DNA of 64,000 nt from Chlamydiia bacterium. Its GTDB lineage: Bacteria; Chlamydiota; Chlamydiia; Chlamydiales; 2-12-FULL-49-11. The notes beneath the pieces are model-generated. The model made no database searches and had not been told where the DNA came from. It saw only the letters and a program-made list of their open reading frames with translations. Positions 35,540 to 44,241 of this stretch are shown piece after piece. The DNA is taken from NCBI GenBank assembly GCA_022601435.1, contig JAJACQ010000012.1, positions 54,615-118,614 of the forward strand. The letters run 5' to 3'. The first letter of the stretch is position 1; each line of letters opens with the position of its first letter. The translations under genes were made by a program, and so were the position numbers.

Positions 35540-37189
35540 ATGACATCTGAAGTAAATTCAAATTTTAATGCATTTGCAATGCAAACTTATACCCCTGCAG
35601 CACCACTCCTTGAGCAGATATACGGACCTGAACAAACACTTTCTAAAAAGGTTAACTCATTTGTATTTGAACTTATCAGGGCCGCATATTTATTAATTGC
35701 TACTGTAACAGGCGGACTCTTGATCGGGCTTGATTATCTCGTCATTTTCTGCATTAATAAACACAGAAGTGAAGCCGCTTCTTCAAGCATAGCTTTTTCA
35801 TCTTCAAATTATATAGAGTTAACTGAAATCCCTCCTAGGCAACGTCCCGATGCAGATTCAAATGACCCTCAGCTACCTTCTGATACAGATTCAACCGACT
35901 CTCAATCATCTTCCGATTCAGAATTAGAAGACAACAACAAACCCTTTGTACAAATGACAAAGAGCATAACAGTTTTTCAAACTAAAAATGAGACACCAAA
36001 ATCAAATAGTAAGCTTAATATGAAATCTACAGCGTTCTCAAACGTCCAAGTACCTTCTGAAATCACATCTAATAACGAACAAACTTTCCCAACATCAGAT
36101 AGTGAAATACAACAAATAGACACTAAAACCCTCCCCTCTCTTTCTAATCAAAGTAGACCTCCAGGGTTCACCGCCTTTTTTGAAGATGGTAGCAAAGAAA
36201 CTTTAGATTCTTTTTTCATCTCATCTACTACAAGTCTCCATGAAACAACAACACCCAGCTCAACACAATCAAAGACGCCAGACTCAACTGTAGCGGGCTC
36301 TTCTTCTCGAGAAAGACTTAATCTGAACATAAAACCACCTCTTAAGGATCCAACTCCTATTCCAACTTTACACGTATGGAATCAATCACCACAATTACCC
36401 CAAGGAAGTACTGCCAATTCTCAAGCTAAAACCACGGCAGCTCAGTTGGCTAAGACAATGCTTAACAAAAACGCTCTTGATAGGCCATTGCAACGCTTGA
36501 CAGGACAAGCTACTGCTTCCAGAAATAATATGAATAAAAATCTAACTTCCCCTACTCATAACAGGAATAAAGTTTTCACTGCTGATCAAATCAGAGATAT
36601 GTGGGCAAAAAAAATGGATGAGTTAGCAAGACAAAGACCACAAGCAAAAAACTCTAATGAATTTCAAGTTATTTCGACAAGCACTCAATCAAATAGCCGA
36701 GCGCCTCAATATGCAGAATTATGCTCACTCTTATCAGCCTTCTTAAATAGTCAATGGAATTCTGCCAGAAGCTTTACATTTCCCCCTACACCCTCTCATG
36801 TTTCTACTCCATCTACTCAAAACCTTCATGATGGAACAAAAAGACAGCCTACTTTCATGACTCACCTCCAAGCAATGTTTATAAAGATGGGACAAAGAAA
36901 AGCTAGTGAGCAACAAGAGACCTCAGCAGACCTTGCAACAACACATCAAATCGTTGATATCACTTATCAATCAATCAGTGACCAAAGACAATCCGCTTTA
37001 GGATTAGCTGCTATCTTTTTTAATAATCCAGAAGTAGCTGATGGCAACGACAATCAAGCTATAAGTCTAGAAGAATGGCTACGTAGAGCAAATGAGTATT
37101 TAAAAAATAATCAAAGTGAAGCGCAAGAACCATTATGGAGTCAATCACCTAACCCTGGGGATCCACAGATTGAGGTAATAGAAACTTAA
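35540..37189 (+). CDS. Large membrane-anchored low-complexity protein, third paralogue; in-frame stop near 3' end
   Basis: 549 residues from ATG 35540 (a GTG at 35534 is also possible). Residues about 20-75 match the two preceding proteins: LLEQIYG, then a hydrophobic segment ending GLLIGLDYLVIF. The rest is Ser/Thr/Asn/Gln/Pro-rich with an acidic SDTDSTDSQSSSDSELED stretch and small helical parts (ADQIRDMWAKKMDELARQ). No known domain is recognised. The TAA at 37187 is followed in the same frame by 42 more sense codons of the same composition ending in TAA 37316-37318, so the gene looks recently cut short, or the stop is read through. Confidence 0.65.
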   Translation: MTSEVNSNFNAFAMQTYTPAAPLLEQIYGPEQTLSKKVNSFVFELIRAAYLLIATVTGGLLIGLDYLVIFCINKHRSEAASSSIAFSSSNYIELTEIPPRQRPDADSNDPQLPSDTDSTDSQSSSDSELEDNNKPFVQMTKSITVFQTKNETPKSNSKLNMKSTAFSNVQVPSEITSNNEQTFPTSDSEIQQIDTKTLPSLSNQSRPPGFTAFFEDGSKETLDSFFISSTTSLHETTTPSSTQSKTPDSTVAGSSSRERLNLNIKPPLKDPTPIPTLHVWNQSPQLPQGSTANSQAKTTAAQLAKTMLNKNALDRPLQRLTGQATASRNNMNKNLTSPTHNRNKVFTADQIRDMWAKKMDELARQRPQAKNSNEFQVISTSTQSNSRAPQYAELCSLLSAFLNSQWNSARSFTFPPTPSHVSTPSTQNLHDGTKRQPTFMTHLQAMFIKMGQRKASEQQETSADLATTHQIVDITYQSISDQRQSALGLAAIFFNNPEVADGNDNQAISLEEWLRRANEYLKNNQSEAQEPLWSQSPNPGDPQIEVIET

Positions 37190-37318
37190 GTAGAAACAAC
37201 TACACCAAGAAGAACTAATCAACAACCTACTGCAACAACACCTACTGGAACACCTTCAATAAACCGCGGTTTTATTGCTGGCCTTACGAAGAAGGTACTT
37301 AAAAATCTACCAAAATAA
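37190..37318 (+). pseudogene. In-frame extension beyond stop codon of third paralogue
   Basis: Directly after the TAA at 37187-37189 the same frame stays open for 42 codons: first Thr/Pro/Gln/Arg-rich (VETTTPRRTNQQP), then a basic amphipathic end (GFIAGLTKKVLKNLPK) before TAA. Composition continues that of the upstream protein. Confidence 0.5.
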
Positions 37319-37343
37319 AATACGGATATTATTCTGCTCACAA

Positions 37344-37377
37344 AAAAAGCCTAAATCATTTCTGATTTAGGCTTTTT
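37344..37377. terminator. Bidirectional terminator
   Basis: A perfect 15-bp stem, AAAAAGCCTAAATCA (37344-37358) and its complement (37363-37377), with a TTTC loop and T runs on both strands. It serves the third paralogue (+) and rpsN (-). Confidence 0.88.
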
Positions 37378-37402
37378 AAATTCTATTTGGTAATTTAAAT
37401 TC

Positions 37403-37708
37403 TTACCAAGATGATTTTGTGATTCCAGGAATGTAACCTTCTAAGGCCATTTCTCTGAAACAAAGTCTAGACATACCGAATTTTCTCATGTATCCCTTAG
37501 GCCTTCCTGTCAACTTACATCTATTGTGAAGGCGTACTTTTGAAGAATTTGCCTTCATCTTATTTAGATCATCCATTGCTTTACCTTTCTCTTCTTCTGA
37601 AGAATCGAAAGATTTAATAATTTTCTTTAGCGCTGCTCTTTTTTCTGCAGAATTTTTCACCATTTTCTGGCGGCGCTTTTCTTTTTCAACAAGTGCTTTT
37701 CTAGCCAT
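37403..37708 (-). CDS. rpsN: 30S ribosomal protein S14
   Basis: A 101-residue S14 of the zinc-free type: [17 protein letters not shown] start, [37 protein letters not shown] core in the C-terminal half (read in two pieces) and a KSSW end. The zinc-binding CxxC pairs of the short S14 form are absent. Its ATG lies inside the rpmJ 3' end, with an AAGGAGAT site upstream. Confidence 0.96.
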   Translation of the reverse strand: MARKALVEKEKRRQKMVKNSAEKRAALKKIIKSFDSSEEEKGKAMDDLNKMKANSSKVRLHNRCKLTGRPKGYMRKFGMSRLCFREMALEGYIPGITKSSW

Positions 37709-37859
37709 TAGATCTCCTTCCTATTTTTTTCTTAGCAGGGCCTTTCTGGCGTTGCTTTCTTCTTGAATCAAGTTTATTTATTACGTACAATCTACCTCTA
37801 CGGCGGACTAGCTGATCGCCTTTACTTTTATCTGCTCGTATTGATGCTCGAACCTTCAT
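37701..37859 (-). CDS. rpmJ: 50S ribosomal protein L36
   Basis: A 52-residue gene. It reads [20 protein letters not shown] then [20 protein letters not shown] and [12 protein letters not shown]. It is the zinc-free chlamydial-type L36. The last seven residues exceed the usual chlamydial end at about PAKKK because the stop (TAG, 37703-37701) falls within the rpsN start, giving an 8-bp overlap. Operon with rpsN. Confidence 0.9.
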   Translation of the reverse strand: MKVRASIRADKSKGDQLVRRRGRLYVINKLDSRRKQRQKGPAKKKIGRRSNG

Positions 37860-37990
37860 AACTTTCCTATTTGCTTTAAATTGTTAATTTAAGCAGGTAT
37901 CATATCATTTTGCAGAATTATTGACAAATAATATCTAATCCTCTATCCTTTCTGTCATTAATGTTAATAAAAAATTGAGAGTCATGAGTT

Positions 37991-38125
37991 ATGAAAAGAA
38001 CATACCAACCGAGCAAGATAAAAAGAAAAAGATCACACGGCTTCCGCGCAAGAATGGCGACCAAAGGTGGACGCAGAGTCTTAGCCCGCAGAAGACAAAA
38101 AGGCAGATGGCAGCTCACTGTTTAA
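37991..38125 (+). CDS. rpmH: 50S ribosomal protein L34
   Basis: A 44-residue L34: [20 protein letters not shown] then [20 protein letters not shown]. This is the standard bacterial L34. The overlapping frame from 37975 shown by the DNA is not the gene. It is divergent from rpmJ and overlaps rnpA by 19 bp, the usual bacterial rpmH-rnpA pair. Confidence 0.95.
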   Translation: MKRTYQPSKIKRKRSHGFRARMATKGGRRVLARRRQKGRWQLTV

Positions 38126-38523
38126 GTTTTTCTTTTACAAAGAGCATGCATGTTCGCAAAAAGTGGGAATTTAACCAAATTCGTAGACGCGGCATAAAGT
38201 ATTATGGAAGATTTATTTGCTTTCAATATACCCCCCTTGATTCAACTTTTTCAAAATTAGGATTAACGGTTTCAAGAAAATATGGAAACGCTGCTCAAAG
38301 AAACTTTTTGAAAAGACGTTCACGTGAGCTCTTTAGAAGATTACAATCCAACTTCCCTCAAAATATTAATTTAAATATTCTACCGCTTGTTCACACGAAA
38401 AACGCCTCTTTTGAGCAGTTAGAAGATGATTGGAATAATTTTATCACACATTTAAATAAGGGCATCATAAATGGCAAAAACACAGCTCAACCCCTCTCAA
38501 CTCAAAGCTTGCAGGACAATTAA
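38107..38523 (+). CDS. rnpA: Ribonuclease P protein component
   Basis: About 138 residues from ATG 38107, inside the rpmH end. The family core is present: [11 protein letters not shown], then [27 protein letters not shown] (about residues 55-80 in two pieces), the RNR-like motif that contacts RNase P RNA reading QRNFLKRR. RnpA supports tRNA 5' processing. The frame is open to 37975, but that part lies in the rpmH gene. It overlaps the helicase gene by 53 bp. Confidence 0.9.
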   Translation: MAAHCLSFSFTKSMHVRKKWEFNQIRRRGIKYYGRFICFQYTPLDSTFSKLGLTVSRKYGNAAQRNFLKRRSRELFRRLQSNFPQNINLNILPLVHTKNASFEQLEDDWNNFITHLNKGIINGKNTAQPLSTQSLQDN

Positions 38524-40333
38524 TGGACGCATTCTAGTTCTTGCAGGCGCAGGATCTGGAAAGACATCTGTTTTAACTGAGCGCATAGTCCATTTAATTG
38601 GCGATCATAAGGTTCAGCCGGGATCAATCTTAGGACTTACGTTTACAAATAAAGCAGCAGCAGAGATGCGCCAGCGAATCGCCAAAAAGATTGGAAGGAC
38701 CATGTCCAAAGACGTAATCCTCCTAACCTTTCATAGCTTCTGCCTAAACATCTTAAAAAAAGAAATCCATCATCTTGGCTATACAAATTCCTTTTCTTTA
38801 TATGATGAGAAAGACAAGATGCGCCTTGAAGGCGAAGTCTATGATAAACTTTCAGAAGAGCAGGAAGAAGAAGGTGTCAATGAAGATCTCTTCCGTGAGA
38901 AGATGAACGATGTCTTAAAAGCCTATAATGCCGTAGATTTCGACGGCCTGCTAGAACTAACAGTAGCTCTTTTTAAGCAACATCCTGAAGTAAGAAAGAA
39001 ATACGAAGAGAAATTTCACTATGTCATGATCGATGAATATCAAGACACTAACCCAATACAATACGAGCTTATCAAGCTGCTCACACAAAAGCGCAAGAAT
39101 CTTTTTGTTGTTGGTGATGATGATCAGGCAATCTACGGTTTCCGCGGCGCAGAAGTTGACCATATCCTTTCCTTCCCGCACGACACCTCTGTAAAGCTTG
39201 AAGAAAACTATCGCTCTACACAACAAATCCTCAATGTAGCCAATGCCATCATTGCTAAAAACTCCAAGCGTCACGAAAAAGAACTTTTCTCTCAAAAGAA
39301 AAACGGCAATAAACCCCACATCTTCCATGCCCCCACAGAAAAAGAAGAAGCCGAAAGTATCATTAGACGTATCCTCTATTTAAAAGAGCACAAGAATCTA
39401 AATTGGAGCGATTTTGCCATTCTTTATAGATCAAACAACCTCTCAAGGACTTTTGAAGTAGCCCTCATGCAGGCATCTTACAGAGAAGAAGGTCGTTTTG
39501 TCAGATCAATCCCCTACCATGTTGTGCAAGGAACATCTTTTTACGAACGAGCAGAGGTGAAAGATCTTTTTGCCTATCTAAAAGTACTAAACAATCCAAA
39601 AGACACAACTGCCCTTTTTAGAATCCTCAACTATCCAAAACGAGGTATTTCCACTAAAACAATCGAAGCTCTTAATAAAGAAGCGACCCGCATGGATTGC
39701 TCAGTCTTTGAAACACTTGAATACTATGATCATATAGACATCTCTGCGCAAGGGAAAATCGGTATCTCCATCTTTAACTCTATCATGGATAAGGCCAAAT
39801 CTAAAAGAAAGCTCGCCAATAAGGTACAATTCTTAATCGATGAACTAGACCTTAAATGTGAAATAGAAAAAGAGGTGAAAAGCGATCAAGCCCGTATCTT
39901 TAAATGGGATAATATCCAGACATGTCTAGAGATGGCAGAAACAGCTGATGAAGAAGGCGCTTCTTTAAGCGATTTTGTAAATGGATCAATCCTTGATGAA
40001 CATAGCCATTCACGCAAAAAAAATAAAGAGGGAGTGAACCTTCTCACCTTCCACAGCGCAAAAGGCCTCGAATTCAAAGCCTGCTTTATCGTTTCCTTAG
40101 AAGATGGCCTTATTCCTCACGAAAGAAGCTTAGAAGAAGGCAATATCGAAGAAGAGCGGAGGCTTTTTTACGTTGCTATCACTCGAGCAAAGAAATATCT
40201 CTACCTTTCTATGGCACGCTCAAGATTATACAGAGGAAAGCCCATGAACAGAAATGCTAGCCGCTTTCTTTTCGAAATCCCCAAAGAACTTTTAGAATTT
40301 GAAGCCTTTAACAACCATATGCCCCTTGATTAA
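38471..40333 (+). CDS. uvrD: UvrD/PcrA-type DNA helicase
   Basis: A 620-residue superfamily 1A helicase. Motif I is LAGAGSGKTSVLTERI (about 24-39), Ia is LTFTNKAAAEMRQR, motif II is VMIDEYQDTN (about 184), motif III FVVGDDDQAIYGFRGAE, and motif VI VAITRAKKYLYLS near 574. It unwinds DNA in repair and replication restart. The protein is at the short end of the UvrD/PcrA range. It starts within rnpA, so the transcript likely continues from rpmH. Confidence 0.9.
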   Translation: MAKTQLNPSQLKACRTINGRILVLAGAGSGKTSVLTERIVHLIGDHKVQPGSILGLTFTNKAAAEMRQRIAKKIGRTMSKDVILLTFHSFCLNILKKEIHHLGYTNSFSLYDEKDKMRLEGEVYDKLSEEQEEEGVNEDLFREKMNDVLKAYNAVDFDGLLELTVALFKQHPEVRKKYEEKFHYVMIDEYQDTNPIQYELIKLLTQKRKNLFVVGDDDQAIYGFRGAEVDHILSFPHDTSVKLEENYRSTQQILNVANAIIAKNSKRHEKELFSQKKNGNKPHIFHAPTEKEEAESIIRRILYLKEHKNLNWSDFAILYRSNNLSRTFEVALMQASYREEGRFVRSIPYHVVQGTSFYERAEVKDLFAYLKVLNNPKDTTALFRILNYPKRGISTKTIEALNKEATRMDCSVFETLEYYDHIDISAQGKIGISIFNSIMDKAKSKRKLANKVQFLIDELDLKCEIEKEVKSDQARIFKWDNIQTCLEMAETADEEGASLSDFVNGSILDEHSHSRKKNKEGVNLLTFHSAKGLEFKACFIVSLEDGLIPHERSLEEGNIEEERRLFYVAITRAKKYLYLSMARSRLYRGKPMNRNASRFLFEIPKELLEFEAFNNHMPLD

Positions 40334-40423
40334 ACTTCATTTTTTAACATTTGATGATACCTTCCTTTCAAAACCCTAGTTAATTTAATCTTTAACTTTT
40401 ATTTATTTCTTGAAAGTATATCC

Positions 40424-40452
40424 TTGTTAATTACAAGCTTCATTGGTATAAT
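40424..40452 (+). promoter_or_regulatory. Promoter of 351-residue accessory gene
   Basis: TTGTTA (40424-40429), 17-bp spacer, perfect TATAAT (40447-40452), then an AAGGAG site (40467-40472) before ATG 40479. Confidence 0.7.
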
Positions 40453-40478
40453 TTCAATTCAGATATAAGGAGAAAAAT

Positions 40479-41534
40479 ATGGATTCTTGCTCAGCAACTT
40501 CTGGGGCATCATCTGCAACAGTAGACCTCAGAACATCAAGCTCTACAACACATGAAAGAACCTCAAAAGAGACACAATCTACTTTAGAAAAATTTGCAAT
40601 TCGTAATGCCGAGTTTGATCAGAATGTAAATGAGACTGCACCATATACTGCGAATCAATGTACCTATTCAGAACAAGTAAACCTGCAAAAACCTACAGAC
40701 AGAAAAACTAAAAATGTATTTAAAGATTGTACTGTCCAACATACATTAACATCAGAAACAGAAGTGAAGTTTAGAGGTTGTTTTTTTCCTTTAGCTATAG
40801 CTTCTATAGATAGAAGATGTAAACTAACTGCTCCTTCAGTTGATATTAAGAAATGTGAAATCCACAGAGATATCTATGCAGAAGCCTTAAAATCTAACAA
40901 AACAACTGTACATGGCAACGTATTTAGCTCCTCCGCAGCAATAGAAAATACGACTGTAAACGGAGACATTTCTTGCGTAAATCTTTCCTTTAACAGAACA
41001 ACAGCACGAAATGTAACATGCTCAAACCATAAACTTACAATTACAGATTCAAAAATAAAGACTCTAACAATAGAGATTCTAGCCACTAGCTCACTGACTG
41101 CAAGTGGTCATACATGCTACCTTCTATCAACCGACAAAGTTGAATACAATACAGATGAATCTGATTGGAGAATCAACGGCAAACCATTCCTTTCAGTACA
41201 ACTTATAAGAAGATCCCCACCTCATATTACTCTTGTAAACAGCTCTGTAGAAAAAGTTATCTTTAAAGACCTAAAGGGCAAGGTCATAATAAAAGGACGA
41301 TCACTTCCTCCTATTATTGAAAATGGTGAAGTCACAGGAAAGCCTGGCATTAAAAAAAGGCGTAAAGCAAAAGGAAGCGTGAAATTCTTTACCGCAGGAG
41401 CTACTAAAAGAAAATCCAAATCAAAACGTAAAACAAAAGGAAGTTTGAAATTTCCTCCTGCTGAAGCTGAAACATCTAAACGTACAGCTCTTGACACCGC
41501 TGAGTCAACTTCGATTGGCTTAACTGAAAAATAA
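40479..41534 (+). CDS. Hypothetical protein: Ser/Thr-rich start, repetitive beta region, basic tail
   Basis: 351 residues, not recognised. Residues 1-35 are Ser/Thr-rich as in many type III-secreted proteins. Residues about 75-220 alternate short polar and hydrophobic strands (KTTVHGNVFSSSAAIENTTVNGDISC in pieces), suggesting a beta-solenoid. A WRINGKPFL motif (230-238) resembles NGRP motifs in the gene at 42823. The tail has two 22-residue units with KGS(V/L)KF (299-303, 321-325) separated by clusters such as KKRRK and KRKSKSKRK that look like nuclear localisation signals. It has its own strong promoter. Host targeting is inference. Confidence 0.6.
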   Translation: MDSCSATSGASSATVDLRTSSSTTHERTSKETQSTLEKFAIRNAEFDQNVNETAPYTANQCTYSEQVNLQKPTDRKTKNVFKDCTVQHTLTSETEVKFRGCFFPLAIASIDRRCKLTAPSVDIKKCEIHRDIYAEALKSNKTTVHGNVFSSSAAIENTTVNGDISCVNLSFNRTTARNVTCSNHKLTITDSKIKTLTIEILATSSLTASGHTCYLLSTDKVEYNTDESDWRINGKPFLSVQLIRRSPPHITLVNSSVEKVIFKDLKGKVIIKGRSLPPIIENGEVTGKPGIKKRRKAKGSVKFFTAGATKRKSKSKRKTKGSLKFPPAEAETSKRTALDTAESTSIGLTEK

Positions 41535-41606
41535 AGCGATATAAATAGAAATTTATTCTTATATTTCATAAAGTTTAAATATTGTTAAAAAAAAGGATTT
41601 TTAATT

Positions 41607-42278
41607 TTGCATATAGATAGCTTTCCCACAGGACCTTTTGACACGAACGTCTACATCATTTATCTAGAACAATCCCGAGATGCAATTATTATTGATCCAG
41701 GCTTTAATAGTTTTAGTCGGATTCTTGAAATTATCAAGAATAAATCGTTAAAACCCCAAGCTATATGGCTTACTCATTCTCATTGGGATCATGTTTCAGA
41801 TGTTGCCCCACTAAAAAAAGAGCTGTCAATTCCAATCTACATTCATGGAGAGGATAAACAAAACCTTATTGAACCCGGCAGTGATAAGCTTCCTATGCTA
41901 GTTCCTTTGTTTGAAAAAGCAACCCCTGATCATATCATTAAAGATTATGAAATTCTAAACCTCGGAAATCTTGAATTTAAAGTCATCCATACACCAGGTC
42001 ATAGCCCAGGAAGCGTCTGTTTTTACAACGAAAAAGAAAATACCCTCATTTCAGGAGATACGATTTTTAAAGGTGCGATAGGATCATTAAGCCTACCAAC
42101 AGGCGAACCTAAAAGGATGTGGCCAAGTCTTGAAAAACTTGCAAAGCTTCCAGCTGAAACAAAAGTCTATCCCGGACATGGACCTTCAACAGTACTTGAA
42201 AATGAGAAGTGGATATTAGATGCAAAGAATCATCAAAAAGAAAGCTTTCCAACACACATATCCATGGAAGATAGTTAG
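41607..42278 (+). CDS. Metallo-beta-lactamase fold hydrolase
   Basis: A 223-residue MBL-fold enzyme close to the YcbL/glyoxalase II-like group. The zinc motif is THSHWDH (about residues 59-65), with further ligands in HTPGHSPGS (about 134-142), an SGDTIF Asp (about 153) and a PGHGPST His near the end. The substrate is unknown, thioester hydrolysis being common in the group. The start is TTG at 41607, with AAGGA upstream and no better ATG. Confidence 0.85.
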   Translation: MHIDSFPTGPFDTNVYIIYLEQSRDAIIIDPGFNSFSRILEIIKNKSLKPQAIWLTHSHWDHVSDVAPLKKELSIPIYIHGEDKQNLIEPGSDKLPMLVPLFEKATPDHIIKDYEILNLGNLEFKVIHTPGHSPGSVCFYNEKENTLISGDTIFKGAIGSLSLPTGEPKRMWPSLEKLAKLPAETKVYPGHGPSTVLENEKWILDAKNHQKESFPTHISMEDS

Positions 42279-42327
42279 CACACATCTAAAGGCATTTAAT
42301 ATAAGATGAAATATACAAAAAAACACC

Positions 42328-42356
42328 TTGACTTCTTCTTTTCCTCTTAATATGAT
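42328..42356 (+). promoter_or_regulatory. Promoter of accessory gene pair
   Basis: TTGACT (42328-42333), 17-bp spacer, TATGAT (42351-42356), 35 bp before the ATG at 42391 with a GAGGAG ribosome site. Confidence 0.65.
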
Positions 42357-42390
42357 CCTTATTTTTAATCAACAAAGAGAGGAGAAGACT

Positions 42391-42759
42391 ATGGTAGCAA
42401 GAATGGGACCTGATCTTACAGCAGAAGAATGGGTTGAGTATTGTAGTCGTTTTGAAGAACAAGACAAGCGAAAAACTATGACTACTAACCCTGCTTCATC
42501 AACTACAACTTCTAGTCTAAAAGATCGAGCTTCTAAAACACATGAAACAGACACCGCAACTAAAGTTAACCAAGCTGTTGTTATAGATCCAGAAGTTGAA
42601 ATCGATCTAGAAGAAAATCCTTCAAATGGATCTAGAGTACTAAAAATTATTCTAAGAGATAGCAATAACACTATCAAACAAATAGAAGTTGCAGTGCAAG
42701 GAAGTTTAAAACTTGTTCAAAGAACAACTACTACACAACAAATTCAGATTCCGAAATAG
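42391..42759 (+). CDS. Hypothetical protein
   Basis: 122 residues from ATG 42391, which follows GAGGAG; the longer frame to 42328 begins inside the promoter. The N-terminus has TAEEWVEYCSRFEEQDKR, the middle is Ser/Thr-rich, and the C-terminal 60 residues look like a small beta domain (VEIDLEENPSNGSRVLKIIL). I do not recognise it. The next gene follows after 60 bp and is probably co-transcribed. Confidence 0.55.
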   Translation: MVARMGPDLTAEEWVEYCSRFEEQDKRKTMTTNPASSTTTSSLKDRASKTHETDTATKVNQAVVIDPEVEIDLEENPSNGSRVLKIILRDSNNTIKQIEVAVQGSLKLVQRTTTTQQIQIPK

Positions 42760-42822
42760 ACCAAAAGTCACTATCCACAAAAAGAAATTTATACTTAACA
42801 AATCAAATAATAACGAGGAATG

Positions 42823-43329
42823 ATGTTTGTTACCATTGAAAGCCTAAGAGATTACACTAGTACACCGATAGATAAAAATACTGTTGTTATTAAAGACCTA
42901 ACACTTAACGGTAATAGTGTCACTTTTTCCGGTGTCTCTCCACATATGACTGTAAATGGGAGACCGGTTAGTGACATCTTAAGGGATAAAAATTCCCAAA
43001 TACAACTTGGAAAACCTTTTAAAGCAGATGGAGTATTCACTTTTTGTGATGGAGTTGTTACTACAGACATTAAGAATCTAAATATTTTAGAGTATGGATC
43101 TTCAATTTTACATGTAAATATAGACGGTCGTCCTGTCATCTATTTGTTTATCGAGCGGCTTCAAGCAATCATTCTTAAAGAGAAACAACTCGAAATTAAC
43201 CCATTAGAAATGAAAAGAAACGATTTCTTAACTGCTCAAAAAGACGGTACACCTCTTCCGTTTATTGTATGCGATAGACTTTGTAGGATAGCAAATGGCG
43301 GCAAGCCGCTTAGCTTGTCAAGAACTTAG
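42823..43329 (+). CDS. Hypothetical protein with NGRP-like motifs
   Basis: About 168 residues from the second of two adjacent ATG codons (42820, 42823), preceded by GAGG. It is beta-rich and carries two related motifs, VNGRPVSDIL (about 44-53) and NIDGRPVIYLF (about 100-110), similar to INGKPFLSV in the protein at 40479. This suggests one small accessory family across the region. No known domain is seen. Its stop is 1 bp from the convergent gene. Confidence 0.55.
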   Translation: MFVTIESLRDYTSTPIDKNTVVIKDLTLNGNSVTFSGVSPHMTVNGRPVSDILRDKNSQIQLGKPFKADGVFTFCDGVVTTDIKNLNILEYGSSILHVNIDGRPVIYLFIERLQAIILKEKQLEINPLEMKRNDFLTAQKDGTPLPFIVCDRLCRIANGGKPLSLSRT

Positions 43330-43330
43330 C

Positions 43331-43690
43331 TTACTCAGATCTTGTTTTACTAATATCAGAAGAAAGAACTTTAAAATCGCCATAAGTAGTGATAGTTGAA
43401 ATGATTTCACCTTTAGAAGAGATGATCATAAACCCAGACTCTCCCTTTTGTCCATGATCAGTGTGTGTAAAAAGATGTGTATGAGAAAAAGAATTGTAGA
43501 GTTTATCATGACTAAAATATTCTTTTGCCAGATCTCTTCTCTTTGCTTCATCCAAAGTCTCATCGAAAAAGCAGATAATAGGCTTTTCAAAAAGCCTAGC
43601 CATAGACTTTGCTTTGTCTAAAGAATCTATTACAAATGATGAAGAGAAGACAGCTAGAGGTAAAAAGAGGGTAGAAAAAAACGCTTTCAT
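43331..43690 (-). CDS. Secreted hypothetical protein
   Basis: 119 residues with a Sec-type signal peptide (MKAFFSTLFLPLAVFSSSF, likely cut near residue 18). The mature part (DKAKSMARLFEKPIICFFDE) has the shape of the start of a thioredoxin fold but has no CxxC pair. Function unknown. It is divergent from the DTW-type gene, with 41 bp between them. Confidence 0.55.
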   Translation of the reverse strand: MKAFFSTLFLPLAVFSSSFVIDSLDKAKSMARLFEKPIICFFDETLDEAKRRDLAKEYFSHDKLYNSFSHTHLFTHTDHGQKGESGFMIISSKGEIISTITTYGDFKVLSSDISKTRSE

Positions 43691-43731
43691 CGTATAACCT
43701 TAATATATTAATAAGGTCCCAAGTATTATAA

Positions 43732-44241
43732 ATGGAAGAATATCTGCCAACAATTATTTTAAGACATCGTAGGGAAAATTTAAAAAAGTGTTCTCTTACA
43801 GGGTTAGAAGATCGTCCAGACATGGAATTCTACACCTATCCAAAGGCTCATCTTCCCCAAAGAGACAACTATGTAATGCTATCGCTTGACGGCCCCGAGC
43901 TAACGCAAGAAGATGCCGATAAAGGTATTTATCTCATAGATGGCACATGGAAGCTTGCAGAAAAAATGGAGCAAACGCTCCCCTTTACACCCCAAGTTCG
44001 TTCCCTACCCAACCATTTCCGCACAGCATATCCACGCCGTCAGACCCACTGCACCAACGAGGACATCGGCCTTGCCAGCATCGAGGCCCTCTTCATCGCC
44101 TACACCATCCTCGGCCGCGAGGCCTATAGCCTTTTAGACTATTATCACTTCAAGAATGAATTCTTGATGCTTAACAGCTTTAGCAGCGCGTTGCCCTGCG
44201 CCCACCAAAGGGACAAAGCCCCTCTTGACTCCCATATTTGA
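43732..44241 (+). CDS. DTW/Tsr3 superfamily protein, C-terminus formed by a repeat
   Basis: 169 residues. IYLIDGTWKLAEKM (about 64-77) matches the DTW motif, and THCTNEDIGLASIEALFIAY with YHFKNEFLMLN resembles the conserved end of Tsr3/DTW proteins, which add aminocarboxypropyl groups to RNA. From about residue 153 (ALPCAHQRDKAPLDSHI) the protein reads through the start of a family A repeat, which supplies its stop codon. Codons around 44035-44125 are markedly richer in G+C than neighbours. Transferase family is likely; the RNA target is unknown. Confidence 0.65.
   Translation: MEEYLPTIILRHRRENLKKCSLTGLEDRPDMEFYTYPKAHLPQRDNYVMLSLDGPELTQEDADKGIYLIDGTWKLAEKMEQTLPFTPQVRSLPNHFRTAYPRRQTHCTNEDIGLASIEALFIAYTILGREAYSLLDYYHFKNEFLMLNSFSSALPCAHQRDKAPLDSHI

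Noticed and set aside
37975..38106. N-terminal extension of rnpA
   Set aside because: This is the rpmH gene in another frame; RnpA homology begins only after 38107.
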